A DNA stretch of 64,000 nt from MTP4 sp052056915 (GTDB taxonomy: Archaea; Halobacteriota; Methanosarcinia; Methanosarcinales; Methanosarcinaceae), in the NCBI RefSeq assembly GCF_052056915.1, contig NZ_CP195119.1, positions 3,348,001 through 3,412,000 of the forward strand. Direction: 5' to 3'. The notes under the pieces were generated by a model. It was not told where the DNA came from. It searched no databases and saw only the letters and a program-made list of their open reading frames with translations. The position numbers and the translations under genes are program-made. Positions 1 to 9,092 of the stretch are shown here, in pieces. The stretch's first letter is position 1. Each line of letters starts with the position of its first letter.

Positions 1-555
1 CAGGCTTTCCTTTTCCACGGAGCGGGGGGTTCCCCACTTTTCCCGCTGCCTGTAAGCCAGGTGTTCATAGGTGTGGTCCCAGTCTTCCCGGTTCAGCATA
101 GCCCCGCAGGCTGCAAGGGCGCCGATGAGCCCTCTCCCGTTCTTGAAGCTTTTTGAGGGGATCTCGAGTTCCAAGATCAGGTTTTTTGCCTCTTCGATTG
201 TGATAACGTCCCTGACTGCTTTTTCCAGAAAGGCCCGGAGAACGGGTTTCAGGCGTTTTCCTTCGTTCTCCTGGATGAAAACAGCTCCCGGATTTGTTTT
301 TTCACATTCAAACCGGGCAAATTCTTCGATTCTGGAGATGACGTGGTCCATAACTTTCTCAGGGCAGCAGGTCTCCAGCCTGAGGGCTACGGCTGCGTTT
401 CCCCGGGTCTTGTGGGGGATGGTGGGGTTCAGGCGGACAAGGAGTGGAGGTTTTTCTACTTCTCCGAAGGCCTGCAGTTCTTCGAGCAGCAGGGCTCCCA
501 GGTAAGTGGTACACATCCCTTCATTTGAGTCCGTGTCGTCAATTCCGATAATCAT
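1..555 (-). CDS. tiaS: tRNA(Ile2) 2-agmatinylcytidine synthetase TiaS, 5' part
   Basis: The first 185 codons are present and the frame is open to the window edge, so the 3' part lies outside. TiaS attaches agmatine to C34 of the CAU-anticodon isoleucine tRNA so that it reads AUA; this is an essential archaeal modification. The N-terminus MIIGIDDTDSNEGMCTTYLG is diagnostic of the family, with the Asp-rich IDDTDS motif at residues 5-10. The start at 555 is set by this motif. Immediately upstream lies a minisatellite that repeats the start-codon region about eight more times, so the transcript leader carries many decoy ATGs. The gene is divergent from the regulator at 931. Confidence 0.9.
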   Translation of the reverse strand, partial: MIIGIDDTDSNEGMCTTYLGALLLEELQAFGEVEKPPLLVRLNPTIPHKTRGNAAVALRLETCCPEKVMDHVISRIEEFARFECEKTNPGAVFIQENEGKRLKPVLRAFLEKAVRDVITIEEAKNLILELEIPSKSFKNGRGLIGALAACGAMLNREDWDHTYEHLAYRQREKWGTPRSVEKESL

Positions 556-740
556 TTTTCCCGAACTCCGATAATCATTTTTTCCTAACTCCGATAATCA
601 TTTTTTCCGAATTCCGATAATCATTTTTCTGAATTCCGATAATCATTTTTCTGAATTCCGATAATCATTTTTCTGAATTCCGATAATCATTTTTCTGAAT
701 TCCGATAATCATTTTTCTGAATTCTGATAATCATTTTTCT
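548..740. repeat. Minisatellite of 22-23 nt carrying the tiaS start codon
   Basis: Nine copies can be counted, including the one inside the tiaS start. On the minus strand every unit contains ATGATTATCGGAATT or a close variant, which are the first five codons of tiaS. The ATGs lie at 555, 578, 601, 624, 646, 668, 690, 712 and 734, giving three spacings of 23 nt and five of 22 nt. Because the unit is not a multiple of three, the copied starts fall in rotating frames. The rest of the 556-930 intergenic region is a GC-rich stretch (about 770-850), then AT-rich sequence before the divergent gene. Confidence 0.9.
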
Positions 741-930
741 GAATTTCCATTTTTCCGGATTTTTTCCTGGGGTTCAGGCACCTTTTTCCGGCTCTCCGGG
801 CTCTCTCTGCCCTCCCGGCTGTTTCCTGGCGGAGGGTTGTCCGGCTCTCTTCTTTTCGATTTTACGGTATAAACATTATTCTCAATATAGAAATATATAT
901 ATAGATGTTCAAACAGAATCATCTATTGCA

Positions 931-1914
931 ATGACAAAAGAAGTTCTCATACATCAAATTATTGATGTATTGTCTCATGCGGGTTTTGTAGTTTCCGAGC
1001 GCTGCAATATCCGGCCGCGGAGTTTTGACATTGCTGCAAGAAAGGATAAAACTCTCTTACTTTGTAAGGTTTTATTTAACATTGACGGCCTGAACGAGGA
1101 AACTGCCCGGGAAATGAAGTACCTGGCAGACTATCTTGGAGGATCGGCTATAGTCGTGGGGGCCAAGACCAGGGACCAGATGCTTGAGGACAGCGTTGTA
1201 TATATGCGCTACGACGTCCTCTCCCTGAGCGTCCAGACGCTCTTCGATTATTTTATCGAAAATATCCCTCCCCTGGTTTCTGCAGCGCCTGGGGGGCTTT
1301 ACGTCTCCATTGACGGGTACATCCTGAAAAAAGCCCGTACGGATATTTCAATGTCTCTCGGATCCCTTGCTTCCATGGTGGGCGTCTCAAGGCGGACCAT
1401 CAGCAAGTACGAAGAGGAAGGCATGGACGCTTCCATTGACGTGGTGCTCCAGCTGGAAGATATCTTCGGGATTGAGCTAGCCCGGCCCATAGATATCCTG
1501 AAACCCCTGGAGAGCAGGAAGTCCAGAAAAGAGTCCAGGTACGAAATGGAAGTTCCCGAACAGTCCCCTCAGCCCCATTCATCTCTCCCCGAGGACTCGG
1601 TCCTCAATATGATTTCCCTGCTCGGGTACGACATACTTACGACAGCACAGGCTCCTTTCAAGGCGATTTCAAAGGACAAGTCTTCTACCATCCTTACCGG
1701 GGTCAGTGAGTTCAACACTACGGTAATCAAGAGGGCTCATCTCATGAGCAGCATCTCAAGCGTCACGAAGACCGAGTCGGTTTTCATCATCAATGGGCGT
1801 GCCAAAATCAAGTCCGTGGAAAACACCGTGCTGATCGAGAAAAAAGAGCTGGGGAAAATAAGTGATTCAGACGAACTTCTGACCTTCATAGAGGAGCGTA
1901 AGGAAGATAGCTGA
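931..1914 (+). CDS. HTH-type transcriptional regulator, COG1395-like
   Basis: This 327-aa protein resembles a conserved archaeal regulator family with an N-terminal domain reminiscent of the PD-(D/E)xK nuclease fold (residues about 1-110, with SFDIAARKDKTLLLCKV at 31-47) and a central Xre/Cro-type helix-turn-helix (about 141-185, SLASMVGVSRRTISKYEEEG). The C-terminal part, about 215-327, is unassigned. It is probably a DNA-binding protein; its target is unknown. An AT-rich TATATATATA-like stretch at 892-903 lies about 30 nt before the ATG and could be the promoter, which would make the mRNA nearly leaderless. Confidence 0.75.
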   Translation: MTKEVLIHQIIDVLSHAGFVVSERCNIRPRSFDIAARKDKTLLLCKVLFNIDGLNEETAREMKYLADYLGGSAIVVGAKTRDQMLEDSVVYMRYDVLSLSVQTLFDYFIENIPPLVSAAPGGLYVSIDGYILKKARTDISMSLGSLASMVGVSRRTISKYEEEGMDASIDVVLQLEDIFGIELARPIDILKPLESRKSRKESRYEMEVPEQSPQPHSSLPEDSVLNMISLLGYDILTTAQAPFKAISKDKSSTILTGVSEFNTTVIKRAHLMSSISSVTKTESVFIINGRAKIKSVENTVLIEKKELGKISDSDELLTFIEERKEDS

Positions 1915-2031
1915 GTTTCTTTCTTCCCCGCACATTTCTTTTTTTCACTCTTGCCGATTTGCTTTTTTCTCTGCTTTTTCTCTTCTTCCAACTTCTTTTT
2001 TCCTTTTTCTTTTTTATTCTGTCTACCCTTT

Positions 2032-2064
2032 ATTCTGCAAAAGCCGACCGCCTTTGGCACCCGG
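2032..2064. repeat. Dispersed GC-rich module, copy 1
   Basis: A 33-nt sequence beginning ATTCTGCAAAAGCC and ending CACCCGG. Related copies occur at 41489-41521 and 42979-43019. It sits in the T-rich gap between the regulator and purN, after a gene end, as the other copies do. The core of the 41489 copy can form a GACGCC/GGCGTC hairpin; here the stem is degenerate. The rest of the 1915-2307 gap is pyrimidine-rich on the plus strand, with nothing else recognised. Confidence 0.5.
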
Positions 2065-2307
2065 AGACAGGAACGACATGTGGTGTTCGGTTCCGGTTGT
2101 ATGGGGCATAACTAAGGATTCAAAGCAAGCCATTACTCTTTTTTTACTTAAAAATATCAACAGAATGATACAGGAGGACCTCCTTTTTTCTTCTCTCGGA
2201 AATTCCCCTTTTCTCAAACTTTCCTCCTTTTTCTTTCGAATTCTTCTCTTGATTTTTCCCGGGTTTCCAAAACCCTAATATATCACTGTTTCAATTATGG
2301 GGCATCA

Positions 2308-2916
2308 ATGACGGTAAAGATTGCAGTGCTGGTCTCCGGGCGGGGCTCGAACCTCCAGGCGATTATAGATAGCATTGAAAGGGGCTACATAAAAGATGCA
2401 GCGGTTAATCTGGTTATTTCCAATAAAGCCGATGCCTATGCGCTGGAACGTGCCAGGAAACATGGAATTAACGCTGTTTTTCTTGACCCGGGCAGGTTCG
2501 ACAGATCCGGATACGATCGGGAGATCCTTAAACTTCTGAATAATTATGATGTGGACCTGCTCCTGCTTGCGGGCTACTTCCGGATCCTTGGAAGTGAAAT
2601 TATTGAAGCGTATAGAGACCGGATTTTGAACATCCACCCTTCCCTCCTACCGGCGTTCAAGGGGCTGCATGCCCAGAGGCAGGCTTTTGAGTACGGGGTA
2701 AAAGTCGCAGGCTGCACGGTCCACTATGTTGACGAAGGGCTTGATTCGGGGCCGATTATTCTTCAGAGCTGCGTGCAGGTACTTCCCGATGACACGGAAG
2801 AAACTCTTACAGGCAGGATCCTCGAACAGGAACATATTATATATCCCGAAGCTGTCAGGCTTTTTGCGGAGGGCAAACTTAAAGTTGAGGGCAGGAAAGT
2901 AAGGTCTCTGGATTAA
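2308..2916 (+). CDS. purN: Phosphoribosylglycinamide formyltransferase PurN
   Basis: This enzyme transfers the formyl group of 10-formyl-tetrahydrofolate to GAR, the third step of purine synthesis. The 202-aa length is typical. The N-terminal SGRGSN loop (10-15) binds the phosphate, and the catalytic triad appears as N108 and H110 in LNIHPSLLP and D146 in DEGLDSGPI. Most methanogens use other routes for this formylation, so a folate-dependent PurN beside glyA, folD and metF indicates a working H4F pool. The ATG follows GGGGCATCA, a weak ribosome binding site. Confidence 0.95.
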   Translation: MTVKIAVLVSGRGSNLQAIIDSIERGYIKDAAVNLVISNKADAYALERARKHGINAVFLDPGRFDRSGYDREILKLLNNYDVDLLLLAGYFRILGSEIIEAYRDRILNIHPSLLPAFKGLHAQRQAFEYGVKVAGCTVHYVDEGLDSGPIILQSCVQVLPDDTEETLTGRILEQEHIIYPEAVRLFAEGKLKVEGRKVRSLD

Positions 2917-3240
2917 GCCGGCGCCCTGAAACCAATCTCCGGAAATCCCATAAACAGCGCCCATAACTCGGGTCCCAAAATCCCCGGGTCTTAGTTCCAG
3001 ATGTGAAACAGACAGACGTCAGATCGAAATTGTGCTCAATCAGGAAGGTGCTGGAAACAGGATATATTCCCCCCTCAATGTCTTCTTTGATACCATAATG
3101 TTATATGTGGTTCAAAATTATAAGTAGTTCAGGAACTTAATGCCTTTAATGCCTGTTCAAAATTCCAGATTTCAAAGTTTTACGAGAAAAAAAGTGCTCA
3201 TAGGTTTTTCAGGGAATTCTTTATTTAGCAATTTACCGTC

Positions 3241-3294
3241 AAGCAATCCTATCTCGTTAACCAATCATATCTCGTCAAGCAATCCTATATCAAT
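3241..3294. repeat. 18-nt tandem repeat, three copies
   Basis: Three imperfect units of AAGCAATCCTATCTCGTT type (3241-3258, 3259-3276, 3277-3294) lie in the 2917-3464 intergenic region between purN and glyA. The open frame that runs through it has no ribosome binding site or family resemblance and is treated as non-coding. A likely TATA element (AATATTAAAT) lies at 3431-3440, just before glyA. Confidence 0.7.
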
Positions 3295-3464
3295 ATCTTC
3301 AACTTCATGTGTTGCAGCCTCAATTATTGCAAGCACTCAATTTAACACTCGATCAAAGAATTCGTAATTTCAAGTTAACCGTTTAACAGCCAGTAAAAAA
3401 AATCTTGATTTAGAATTGTGCTTTTGAGAAAATATTAAATGCATGGATTAACCAGGTGACAGTC

Positions 3465-4703
3465 ATGTCTTACATAGAAGAAATCGATCCGGAAATTGCA
3501 GCGGCTATTGAAAAGGAAGCCGAGCGTCAGGAATTCAAGCTTAACCTGATCGCATCCGAAAATTATGCGAGCAGGGCCGTTATGGAGGCCCAGGGCTCGA
3601 TTATGACCAACAAGTATGCCGAAGGGTATTCAGGCAAGCGTTACTACGGAGGCTGTGACTTCGTGGACGTTGCAGAAAACCTCGCAATCTCCAGGGCAAA
3701 GGAAATTTTCGGGGCAAAATATGTCAACGTCCAGCCCCATTCAGGCTCGGGCTCCAACATGGCAGTGTACTTTTCGGTGCTGCAGCCGGGCGACACCATA
3801 ATGTCCATGAACCTTTCCCACGGCGGGCATCTCTCCCACGGCAGTCCCGTAAGCTTTTCAGGGAAGCTCTACAACATCGTGCCCTACGGTGTGAACAAAG
3901 AAACCGAGATGCTGGACTATGCCGAACTCCTCAATATGGCAAAGGAACAGAAGCCGAACATGATCGTCTGCGGGGCCTCAGCGTACCCGAGGGAGATCGA
4001 CTTCAAGCAGTTCAGGGAAATCGCCGACGAAGTCGGGGCTTACCTCCTTGCAGACATCGCTCACATTGCAGGGCTTGTAGTTGCCGGTGTACACCAGAGC
4101 CCGGTGCCCTATGCTGACTTCGTGACCACCACCACTCACAAGACCCTCCGGGGTCCCCGTGGCGGGATGATCATTTCCAGGGATGAGGAACTTGCAAAGG
4201 CGGTAAATAAAGCAGTCTTCCCGGGTATTCAGGGTGGGCCTCTTATGCACATTATCGCTGCCAAGGCAGTGGCTTTCAAGGAAGCCATGAGTGAGGAGTT
4301 CAAGCAGGACCAGGTCCAGACGGTAAAGAACGCGGCAGCTCTTTGTTCCTGCCTGAAGGAAAAAGGCTTTGACCTTGTTTCCGGCGGAACCGACAACCAC
4401 CTCATGCTCGTTAACCTGAACAACCTGGACATTACCGGCAAGGACGCAGAGGCGGCCATGAGCAAAGCCGGGATCATTGCCAACAAGAACACCGTGCCCT
4501 TCGAAACCCGCAGTCCCTTTGTCACCAGTGGAGTCCGGCTCGGTGCCCCTTCCTGTACCACAAGGGGTATGAAGGAAAAGGAAATGGAACTAATTGCCGA
4601 CTATATCGAAGCTGCAGTCAAGAATGCTGAAAACGAACAGCTCTTGTCGGAAATAAGCGGCAAGGTGAAGGAACTCTGCGCACAGTTCCCTGTCTACCGC
4701 TAA
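3465..4703 (+). CDS. glyA: Serine hydroxymethyltransferase GlyA
   Basis: GlyA is a PLP enzyme that interconverts serine and glycine and loads C1 units onto the pterin carrier. The 412-aa protein carries the family signature TTTTHKTLRGPRGG with the Schiff-base lysine at K226. In M. barkeri the homologue in the purN-folD-glyA-metF cluster was shown to be specific for tetrahydrofolate rather than tetrahydrosarcinapterin. An in-frame GTG exists at 3456, but AGGTGA at 3454-3459 is a good ribosome binding site five nt before the ATG at 3465, so that ATG is preferred. folD follows after 27 nt, probably in the same operon. Confidence 0.95.
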   Translation: MSYIEEIDPEIAAAIEKEAERQEFKLNLIASENYASRAVMEAQGSIMTNKYAEGYSGKRYYGGCDFVDVAENLAISRAKEIFGAKYVNVQPHSGSGSNMAVYFSVLQPGDTIMSMNLSHGGHLSHGSPVSFSGKLYNIVPYGVNKETEMLDYAELLNMAKEQKPNMIVCGASAYPREIDFKQFREIADEVGAYLLADIAHIAGLVVAGVHQSPVPYADFVTTTTHKTLRGPRGGMIISRDEELAKAVNKAVFPGIQGGPLMHIIAAKAVAFKEAMSEEFKQDQVQTVKNAAALCSCLKEKGFDLVSGGTDNHLMLVNLNNLDITGKDAEAAMSKAGIIANKNTVPFETRSPFVTSGVRLGAPSCTTRGMKEKEMELIADYIEAAVKNAENEQLLSEISGKVKELCAQFPVYR

Positions 4704-4730
4704 TCTAAGAGGTTTTGGGTGTTTCATTCC

Positions 4731-5594
4731 ATGTCAGTCGAAAGCTATGAATCAAGAATCATAGACGGAAAAGCTCTTGCACAGCTTGTCGAAGAAGAAG
4801 TAAGGACAGGGGTCGAGGACCTGGAAAGTGGCAGGGGGATTACCCCGGGGCTTGCCACCATCCTCGTAGGCGACGACCCCGCTTCCAAGATGTACGTCCG
4901 CCTCAAGCACAAAGCCTGTGACAGGGTCGGGATCAGGGCTGAAGACTACCTGCTGCCCGCGGATGCCAGCCAGGGAGATCTCCTGGGCCTGATCAAAAGC
5001 CTGAACGAAAACAAAGACGTGCACGCAATCCTGCTCCAGCTCCCGCTCCCTCCCCAGCTTTCTCCCCAGAGCGCAATGGAAGCCATAGACCCTGCCAAGG
5101 ACGCAGACGGTTTCCACCCCTATAACATGGGCAAGCTCATGATCGGGGATGAGGGACTTGTGCCCTGCACTCCCTATGGGGTCATCCGGGCTCTAGAAGA
5201 ATACAACGTTCCGGTCCAGGGAAAGAATGCGGTTATTGTCGGGCACAGCAATGTGGTCGGAAAACCTATGGCTGCCATGCTCCTGAACAGGAATGCCACG
5301 GTTTCGGTCTGCCACGTCTACACCGATGATCTGAAAAAATACACCCTGGAAGCCGACATCCTTGTCGTTGCAGTCGGGGTCAAGCATCTGATTAAGGCCG
5401 ATATGGTAAAAGAAGGTGCTGTGATTTTCGATGTGGGCATCACCAAGGAAGAAGATGGCGTATACGGAGATGTGGACTTTGAAAACGTCATCAAGAAGGC
5501 TTCACTTATCACCCCCGTACCCGGCGGCGTGGGTCCAATGACCATCGCAATGCTCATGAGACATGTGCTTATGTGTGCGGAAAAGAGCCTCTAA
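4731..5594 (+). CDS. folD: Bifunctional methylene-H4F dehydrogenase/methenyl-H4F cyclohydrolase FolD
   Basis: FolD oxidises methylene-H4F to methenyl-H4F and hydrolyses it to 10-formyl-H4F, the cofactor used by PurN. The 287-aa protein shows VGDDPASKMYVRLKHK with the catalytic Tyr55 and Lys59, and the C-terminal PGGVGPMTIAML signature. The ATG at 4731 gives the usual N-terminus before RIIDGK. An in-frame GTG at 4719 has GAGGT at 4709-4713 at a better distance and remains an alternative that would add four residues. It is downstream of glyA and probably cotranscribed. Confidence 0.93.
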   Translation: MSVESYESRIIDGKALAQLVEEEVRTGVEDLESGRGITPGLATILVGDDPASKMYVRLKHKACDRVGIRAEDYLLPADASQGDLLGLIKSLNENKDVHAILLQLPLPPQLSPQSAMEAIDPAKDADGFHPYNMGKLMIGDEGLVPCTPYGVIRALEEYNVPVQGKNAVIVGHSNVVGKPMAAMLLNRNATVSVCHVYTDDLKKYTLEADILVVAVGVKHLIKADMVKEGAVIFDVGITKEEDGVYGDVDFENVIKKASLITPVPGGVGPMTIAMLMRHVLMCAEKSL

Positions 5595-5639
5595 AAACCA
5601 TTTTTTGATATTTTTCCCCCAGTCCCGGGGGATTTTCCA

Positions 5640-5850
5640 CATTTTTTTTCTTATTTTTTCCTTTGCTTCTCGTTTTTCCTTTTTCTCATTTTTTCTTTGC
5701 TTCTCGTTTTTCCCTTTTCTCGTTTTTCCCTTGTTTCTTCTTTTTCTTTGCTTCTCGTTTTTTCCTTTTCTCGTTTTTTCCTTTTCTCATTTTTTCCTTT
5801 GCTTCTTGTTTTTCCCTTGTTTTTCGTTTACTTTCTTTCTCTATCATTCG
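5640..5850. repeat. Pyrimidine-rich repeat tract downstream of folD
   Basis: A degenerate repetitive tract made of CTTTGCTTCTCGTTTTTCC-like units, almost without purines on the plus strand. It can act as a T-rich termination zone for the glyA-folD transcript. Open frames through it encode only Phe/Ser/Leu low complexity and are not genes. The remaining sequence to 6345 is AT-rich with no recognised feature except a GC-richer leader at about 6120-6280. Confidence 0.7.
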
Positions 5851-6345
5851 CTTCTCCGGGATATCGGGGGGGGGAATTCCTGGGTCGACTTTCCTAATTG
5901 TGTTAAATTAATCGTACACATCAATATTTTTATGTATTATTGAAACCTACTATAACATAGTTCCGCATAACTCTAATAATAAATATTCATATAAAGTGAT
6001 TAAAATCATTCTTAACATTGCGACTTATAATTCGCTTTTGATAAAAGCCCCTACCAATATATGCTGATATTTATGCCAATAATAACATGCTGATATTAAC
6101 ATAAATAGTAAGAATCCCTACCTGCCATTCCCGGCTTCCCCTGAAATTTCCACACCCCTTCATGTTGTATCCGAATGTTCTTTCCGGAACTTCTAATCTG
6201 TCAGGAGCCCGGACTACCGGCCTTCAAACCCTGCTGAGTTTTCTCCTCTATTCGGGCTTCGCCGGGTGCCGGAAACAAGGTGTTTTTTCCGGGAAGCATG
6301 TCTTTGAGTATTACAATTGAAATCTATTTAATCTGGTTGTCAAAA

Positions 6346-7572
6346 ATGGTTGTTGATACTACTATCTGCGGTCTGAAAGTTGGAGACCAATACCCTGCGC
6401 ATGTGATGGGTGTAATTAACCTGAGTCCCGAATCTTTCTTCAAAGGTTCGGTGGTTGCCCCCGACTCAGTGCTCGAAATTGCCCGGAAAATGGTCGAGGA
6501 CGGAGCCACTTTCCTGGATGTGGGAGCCCGTTCTACCTGGAGGTTTTCAGAGCCTATCAGCAAGGCCGAAGAACTGAAACGGCTCTTGCCTGTCCTGGAA
6601 GTTCTGGATGGGAATGTGGACGCGGTGATCTCCGTGGACACGATGTTTTCGGAAATCGCAGAAGAAACTCTCAGGCGGGGAGCTGACCTCGTCAACGACG
6701 TTTCAGGCTTTACCATCGACCCGGATATGATAAGGGTTGTAGCAGACCACGGCTGTCCTGCTGTGGTGATGGCTTCGGAAAAGGTTCCGGGAGACCCTCT
6801 GGGGATGGATGCGATTATCTCAGAGCTTGATTCTATTATACGGGCTGCCGAAGCCGGGGGAATTGACCCGAACGGCCTGATCCTTGATCCTGCAATAGGC
6901 AGGTGGACCGAAGAAAAACTTTCTTTCTATGACTTTGAAACCCTTGACGATTTCGATCGCCTGAAAATCTTCGAAAAACCTCTTCTAGCTGCCCTCTCAA
7001 GAAAATCCTTCATCGGAGAGGTGTTGGAAAAACCCGCGCCTGAAAGGCTCTACGGGAGCCTGGCTGCTGCAGCAATTGCGGTCTACAAGGGAGCTCACAT
7101 CATCCGTACGCACGATGTACCCGAGACCGTGGACGCCGTGAAGGTCGCAGGGGCTTTGAGGAGCCGGTCCAGCCTGGTAAAGGAAGCCCTGTATGAGGTT
7201 TCAGTGGTTGAAATCAAGACTCCTCAGGATGCTTCTCTGGTAATGCAAAAGCTGGGAGCTACCGGAGTAGGCTCGCAGGTGATGCGGGACAAAAGTGTCC
7301 ACCTGGTACTAAGGATCAGGAACCTCACCACAACCGAGGCCCTGATTATAAAACAGGAGTTACTTGCGCGGGGAGGCGACGCTGCCCTTACTCGTGATGC
7401 GGTTTCCCATGAAACGGAGACGACAGATGTCCTTGTGATGGGAACCTTGCTGCAACTCGAACGCCTGGCCCGGAAACTGGAGGGACAGGCCCGCTCCCTT
7501 CCCCTTATTGCAGGAATGTTACGTGAATGTATCGCAAACAGGAGTGACCTGGACTATCGATATTCGAGGTAA
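6346..7572 (+). CDS. Dihydropteroate synthase-like protein with C-terminal extension
   Basis: Residues about 1-275 form a dihydropteroate-synthase-type TIM barrel: MGVINLSPESFF near the N-terminus, then SVDT, VNDVSG and ALSRKSFIG. The family condenses a pterin pyrophosphate with an aminobenzoate derivative; in methanogens it may serve H4F or tetrahydrosarcinapterin synthesis. The remaining 130 or so residues form an additional domain absent from bacterial FolP. The frame is open upstream to 6280, but the ATG at 6346 starts directly before the conserved core. The stop lies two nt before the next start, so translation is probably coupled to metV. Confidence 0.8.
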   Translation: MVVDTTICGLKVGDQYPAHVMGVINLSPESFFKGSVVAPDSVLEIARKMVEDGATFLDVGARSTWRFSEPISKAEELKRLLPVLEVLDGNVDAVISVDTMFSEIAEETLRRGADLVNDVSGFTIDPDMIRVVADHGCPAVVMASEKVPGDPLGMDAIISELDSIIRAAEAGGIDPNGLILDPAIGRWTEEKLSFYDFETLDDFDRLKIFEKPLLAALSRKSFIGEVLEKPAPERLYGSLAAAAIAVYKGAHIIRTHDVPETVDAVKVAGALRSRSSLVKEALYEVSVVEIKTPQDASLVMQKLGATGVGSQVMRDKSVHLVLRIRNLTTTEALIIKQELLARGGDAALTRDAVSHETETTDVLVMGTLLQLERLARKLEGQARSLPLIAGMLRECIANRSDLDYRYSR

Positions 7573-7574
7573 AC

Positions 7575-8189
7575 ATGATCATAACTTCAGCAAAACCCCT
7601 TGAAGAGATCCTTGAAATATTAAAGGATGAAGACGATGTCTTTATAATCGGATGCAATGTATGTGCCGCAAAGCTGAAGACCGGAGGAGAACCGGAAGTC
7701 CTTGCCATGTGCCGTCAGCTGGAAGAGCACGGAAAGCATGTAGTGGGCTGGGCTCTTCCCACTGCAGCCTGCAGTATCCGGTCTTATGAATCCCTTGTCG
7801 AGAAAAACGAGTTGATCAAAGAGGCTCGCTGCATCCTTGTAATGGGCTGCGGAAGCGGGGTTTCCGCTACAGCTAATGTGGTGGACCTTCCTGTGTACGG
7901 CTCGAATAATACGCTTTCCCTCGGCGGATCTAGCAGCGGGAAACTTCTTACCAACCAGTGCATTATGTGTGGAGACTGCACGGTCGGGGAGTTCGGAGGT
8001 CTGTGCCCGAAATCCCAGTGTCCCAAGGGGCTTTTGAACGGGCCTTGCGGAGGGTCAGTTGCAGGGAAGTGTGAAGTTAATAGTGAAAATGACTGCGTCT
8101 GGGCTCTGATCTATGAACGTTTAAAGAAAATAAACAGACTTGATCTTCTTTATGTTATACATGCCCCAAAAGAGCATGCTTTTAAATAA
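7575..8189 (+). CDS. metV: Methylenetetrahydrofolate reductase partner, MetV-like
   Basis: This 204-aa Cys-rich protein resembles the MetV/MTHFR C-terminal family, the zinc-containing partner of MetF in acetogens that is needed for activity and electron delivery. Cysteine clusters are visible at CNVCAAK (residues 27-33) and in the C-terminal half (CIMCGDC, LCPKSQCPKG, GPCGG). It starts two nt after the upstream stop, with GAGGT inside the preceding gene as ribosome binding site, and lies directly before metF. Together they would reduce methylene-H4F to methyl-H4F. Confidence 0.8.
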   Translation: MIITSAKPLEEILEILKDEDDVFIIGCNVCAAKLKTGGEPEVLAMCRQLEEHGKHVVGWALPTAACSIRSYESLVEKNELIKEARCILVMGCGSGVSATANVVDLPVYGSNNTLSLGGSSSGKLLTNQCIMCGDCTVGEFGGLCPKSQCPKGLLNGPCGGSVAGKCEVNSENDCVWALIYERLKKINRLDLLYVIHAPKEHAFK

Positions 8190-8213
8190 TTTCATTTCTA
8201 ATATACTTATTTA

Positions 8214-9092
8214 ATGCTTTTTAATTTTAGAGAAAAACTGAATTCCAGTAAATTTCTGGTTACTGCTGAAATTTCCCCTCCGAAAGGTACGAACGTATCC
8301 GCCCCCCTGGAAGACGCCAGCCAGTTAAAGGGCCTTGCAGATGCCCTGAACGTCACAGATAACCAGTGTTCCATCATGCATATGAGTTCCCTGGCTTTCA
8401 GCAAGCTCCTGCTTGATGAAGGGCATGAGGTAATCATGCAGCTCACCTGCAGGGACAGGAACAGGATCGGGCTCCAGTCCGACCTTCTGGGTGCATATGC
8501 CCTCGGATTAAGGAACGTCTGTGTTATGACAGGGGACTTTCCCTCCTGCGGAGACCACCCGGGCTCTAAACCCGTGTATGACCTCGATTCAGTACAGCTT
8601 CTGGAGCTTGTTCGAAAACTTGACAAAGGGATCGATTTAGCAGGAAATAGGCTGGACGGAGGGACTTCCTTCTGTATGGGTGCGGTTTCCGGCATAAACC
8701 CTCAAGAGGTCCTGCAGCTCATAAAACTTGAAAAAAAGGTCAGTCGCGGAGCCGATTTTATCCAGACTCAGGCAGTCTACGATGTGGGAATGTTTGAGGA
8801 GTTTGTGGAATCAACAGCCCATCTGGAAGTCCCTATCCTTGCCGGCCTCATCCCCCTTAAGTCCCTGAGGATGGCTGAGTACATGAACGAACATATCTCG
8901 GGAATACATGTCCCTGAAGAGATCCTTTCCCGTCTGAAAACCGCCCCTGACCCTGCCGATGAAGGTTTCTCCATAGCCTCCGAGACCATAAAGGAGCTTA
9001 CAAAATTGTGTCGTGGCGTTCATATTATGCCCATCGGGTCTCATAAGAATACTCGCCGTTTGCTTTCCATGGCAGGAATTTCCCGGAAGTAA
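8214..9092 (+). CDS. metF: Methylenetetrahydrofolate reductase MetF
   Basis: A 292-aa MetF-family TIM barrel. Visible signatures include TAEISPPKG near residue 20, NVTDNQ, QLTCRDRN, VMTGDFP and FIQTQAVYD. The enzyme reduces methylene-H4F to methyl-H4F, presumably together with the adjacent MetV. As part of the H4F cluster it would provide methyl groups separate from the H4SPT pool used for methanogenesis. The 24-nt gap to metV contains no strong ribosome binding site. Confidence 0.88.
   Translation: MLFNFREKLNSSKFLVTAEISPPKGTNVSAPLEDASQLKGLADALNVTDNQCSIMHMSSLAFSKLLLDEGHEVIMQLTCRDRNRIGLQSDLLGAYALGLRNVCVMTGDFPSCGDHPGSKPVYDLDSVQLLELVRKLDKGIDLAGNRLDGGTSFCMGAVSGINPQEVLQLIKLEKKVSRGADFIQTQAVYDVGMFEEFVESTAHLEVPILAGLIPLKSLRMAEYMNEHISGIHVPEEILSRLKTAPDPADEGFSIASETIKELTKLCRGVHIMPIGSHKNTRRLLSMAGISRK

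Noticed and set aside
71..528. Plus-strand open frames overlapping the first 0.5 kb
   Set aside because: They are the antisense of tiaS, whose N-terminal family motif is unambiguous on the minus strand.
5563..5943. Phe/Ser-rich open frames after folD
   Set aside because: They are produced by a pyrimidine-rich repeat tract, lack ribosome binding sites and show only low complexity.
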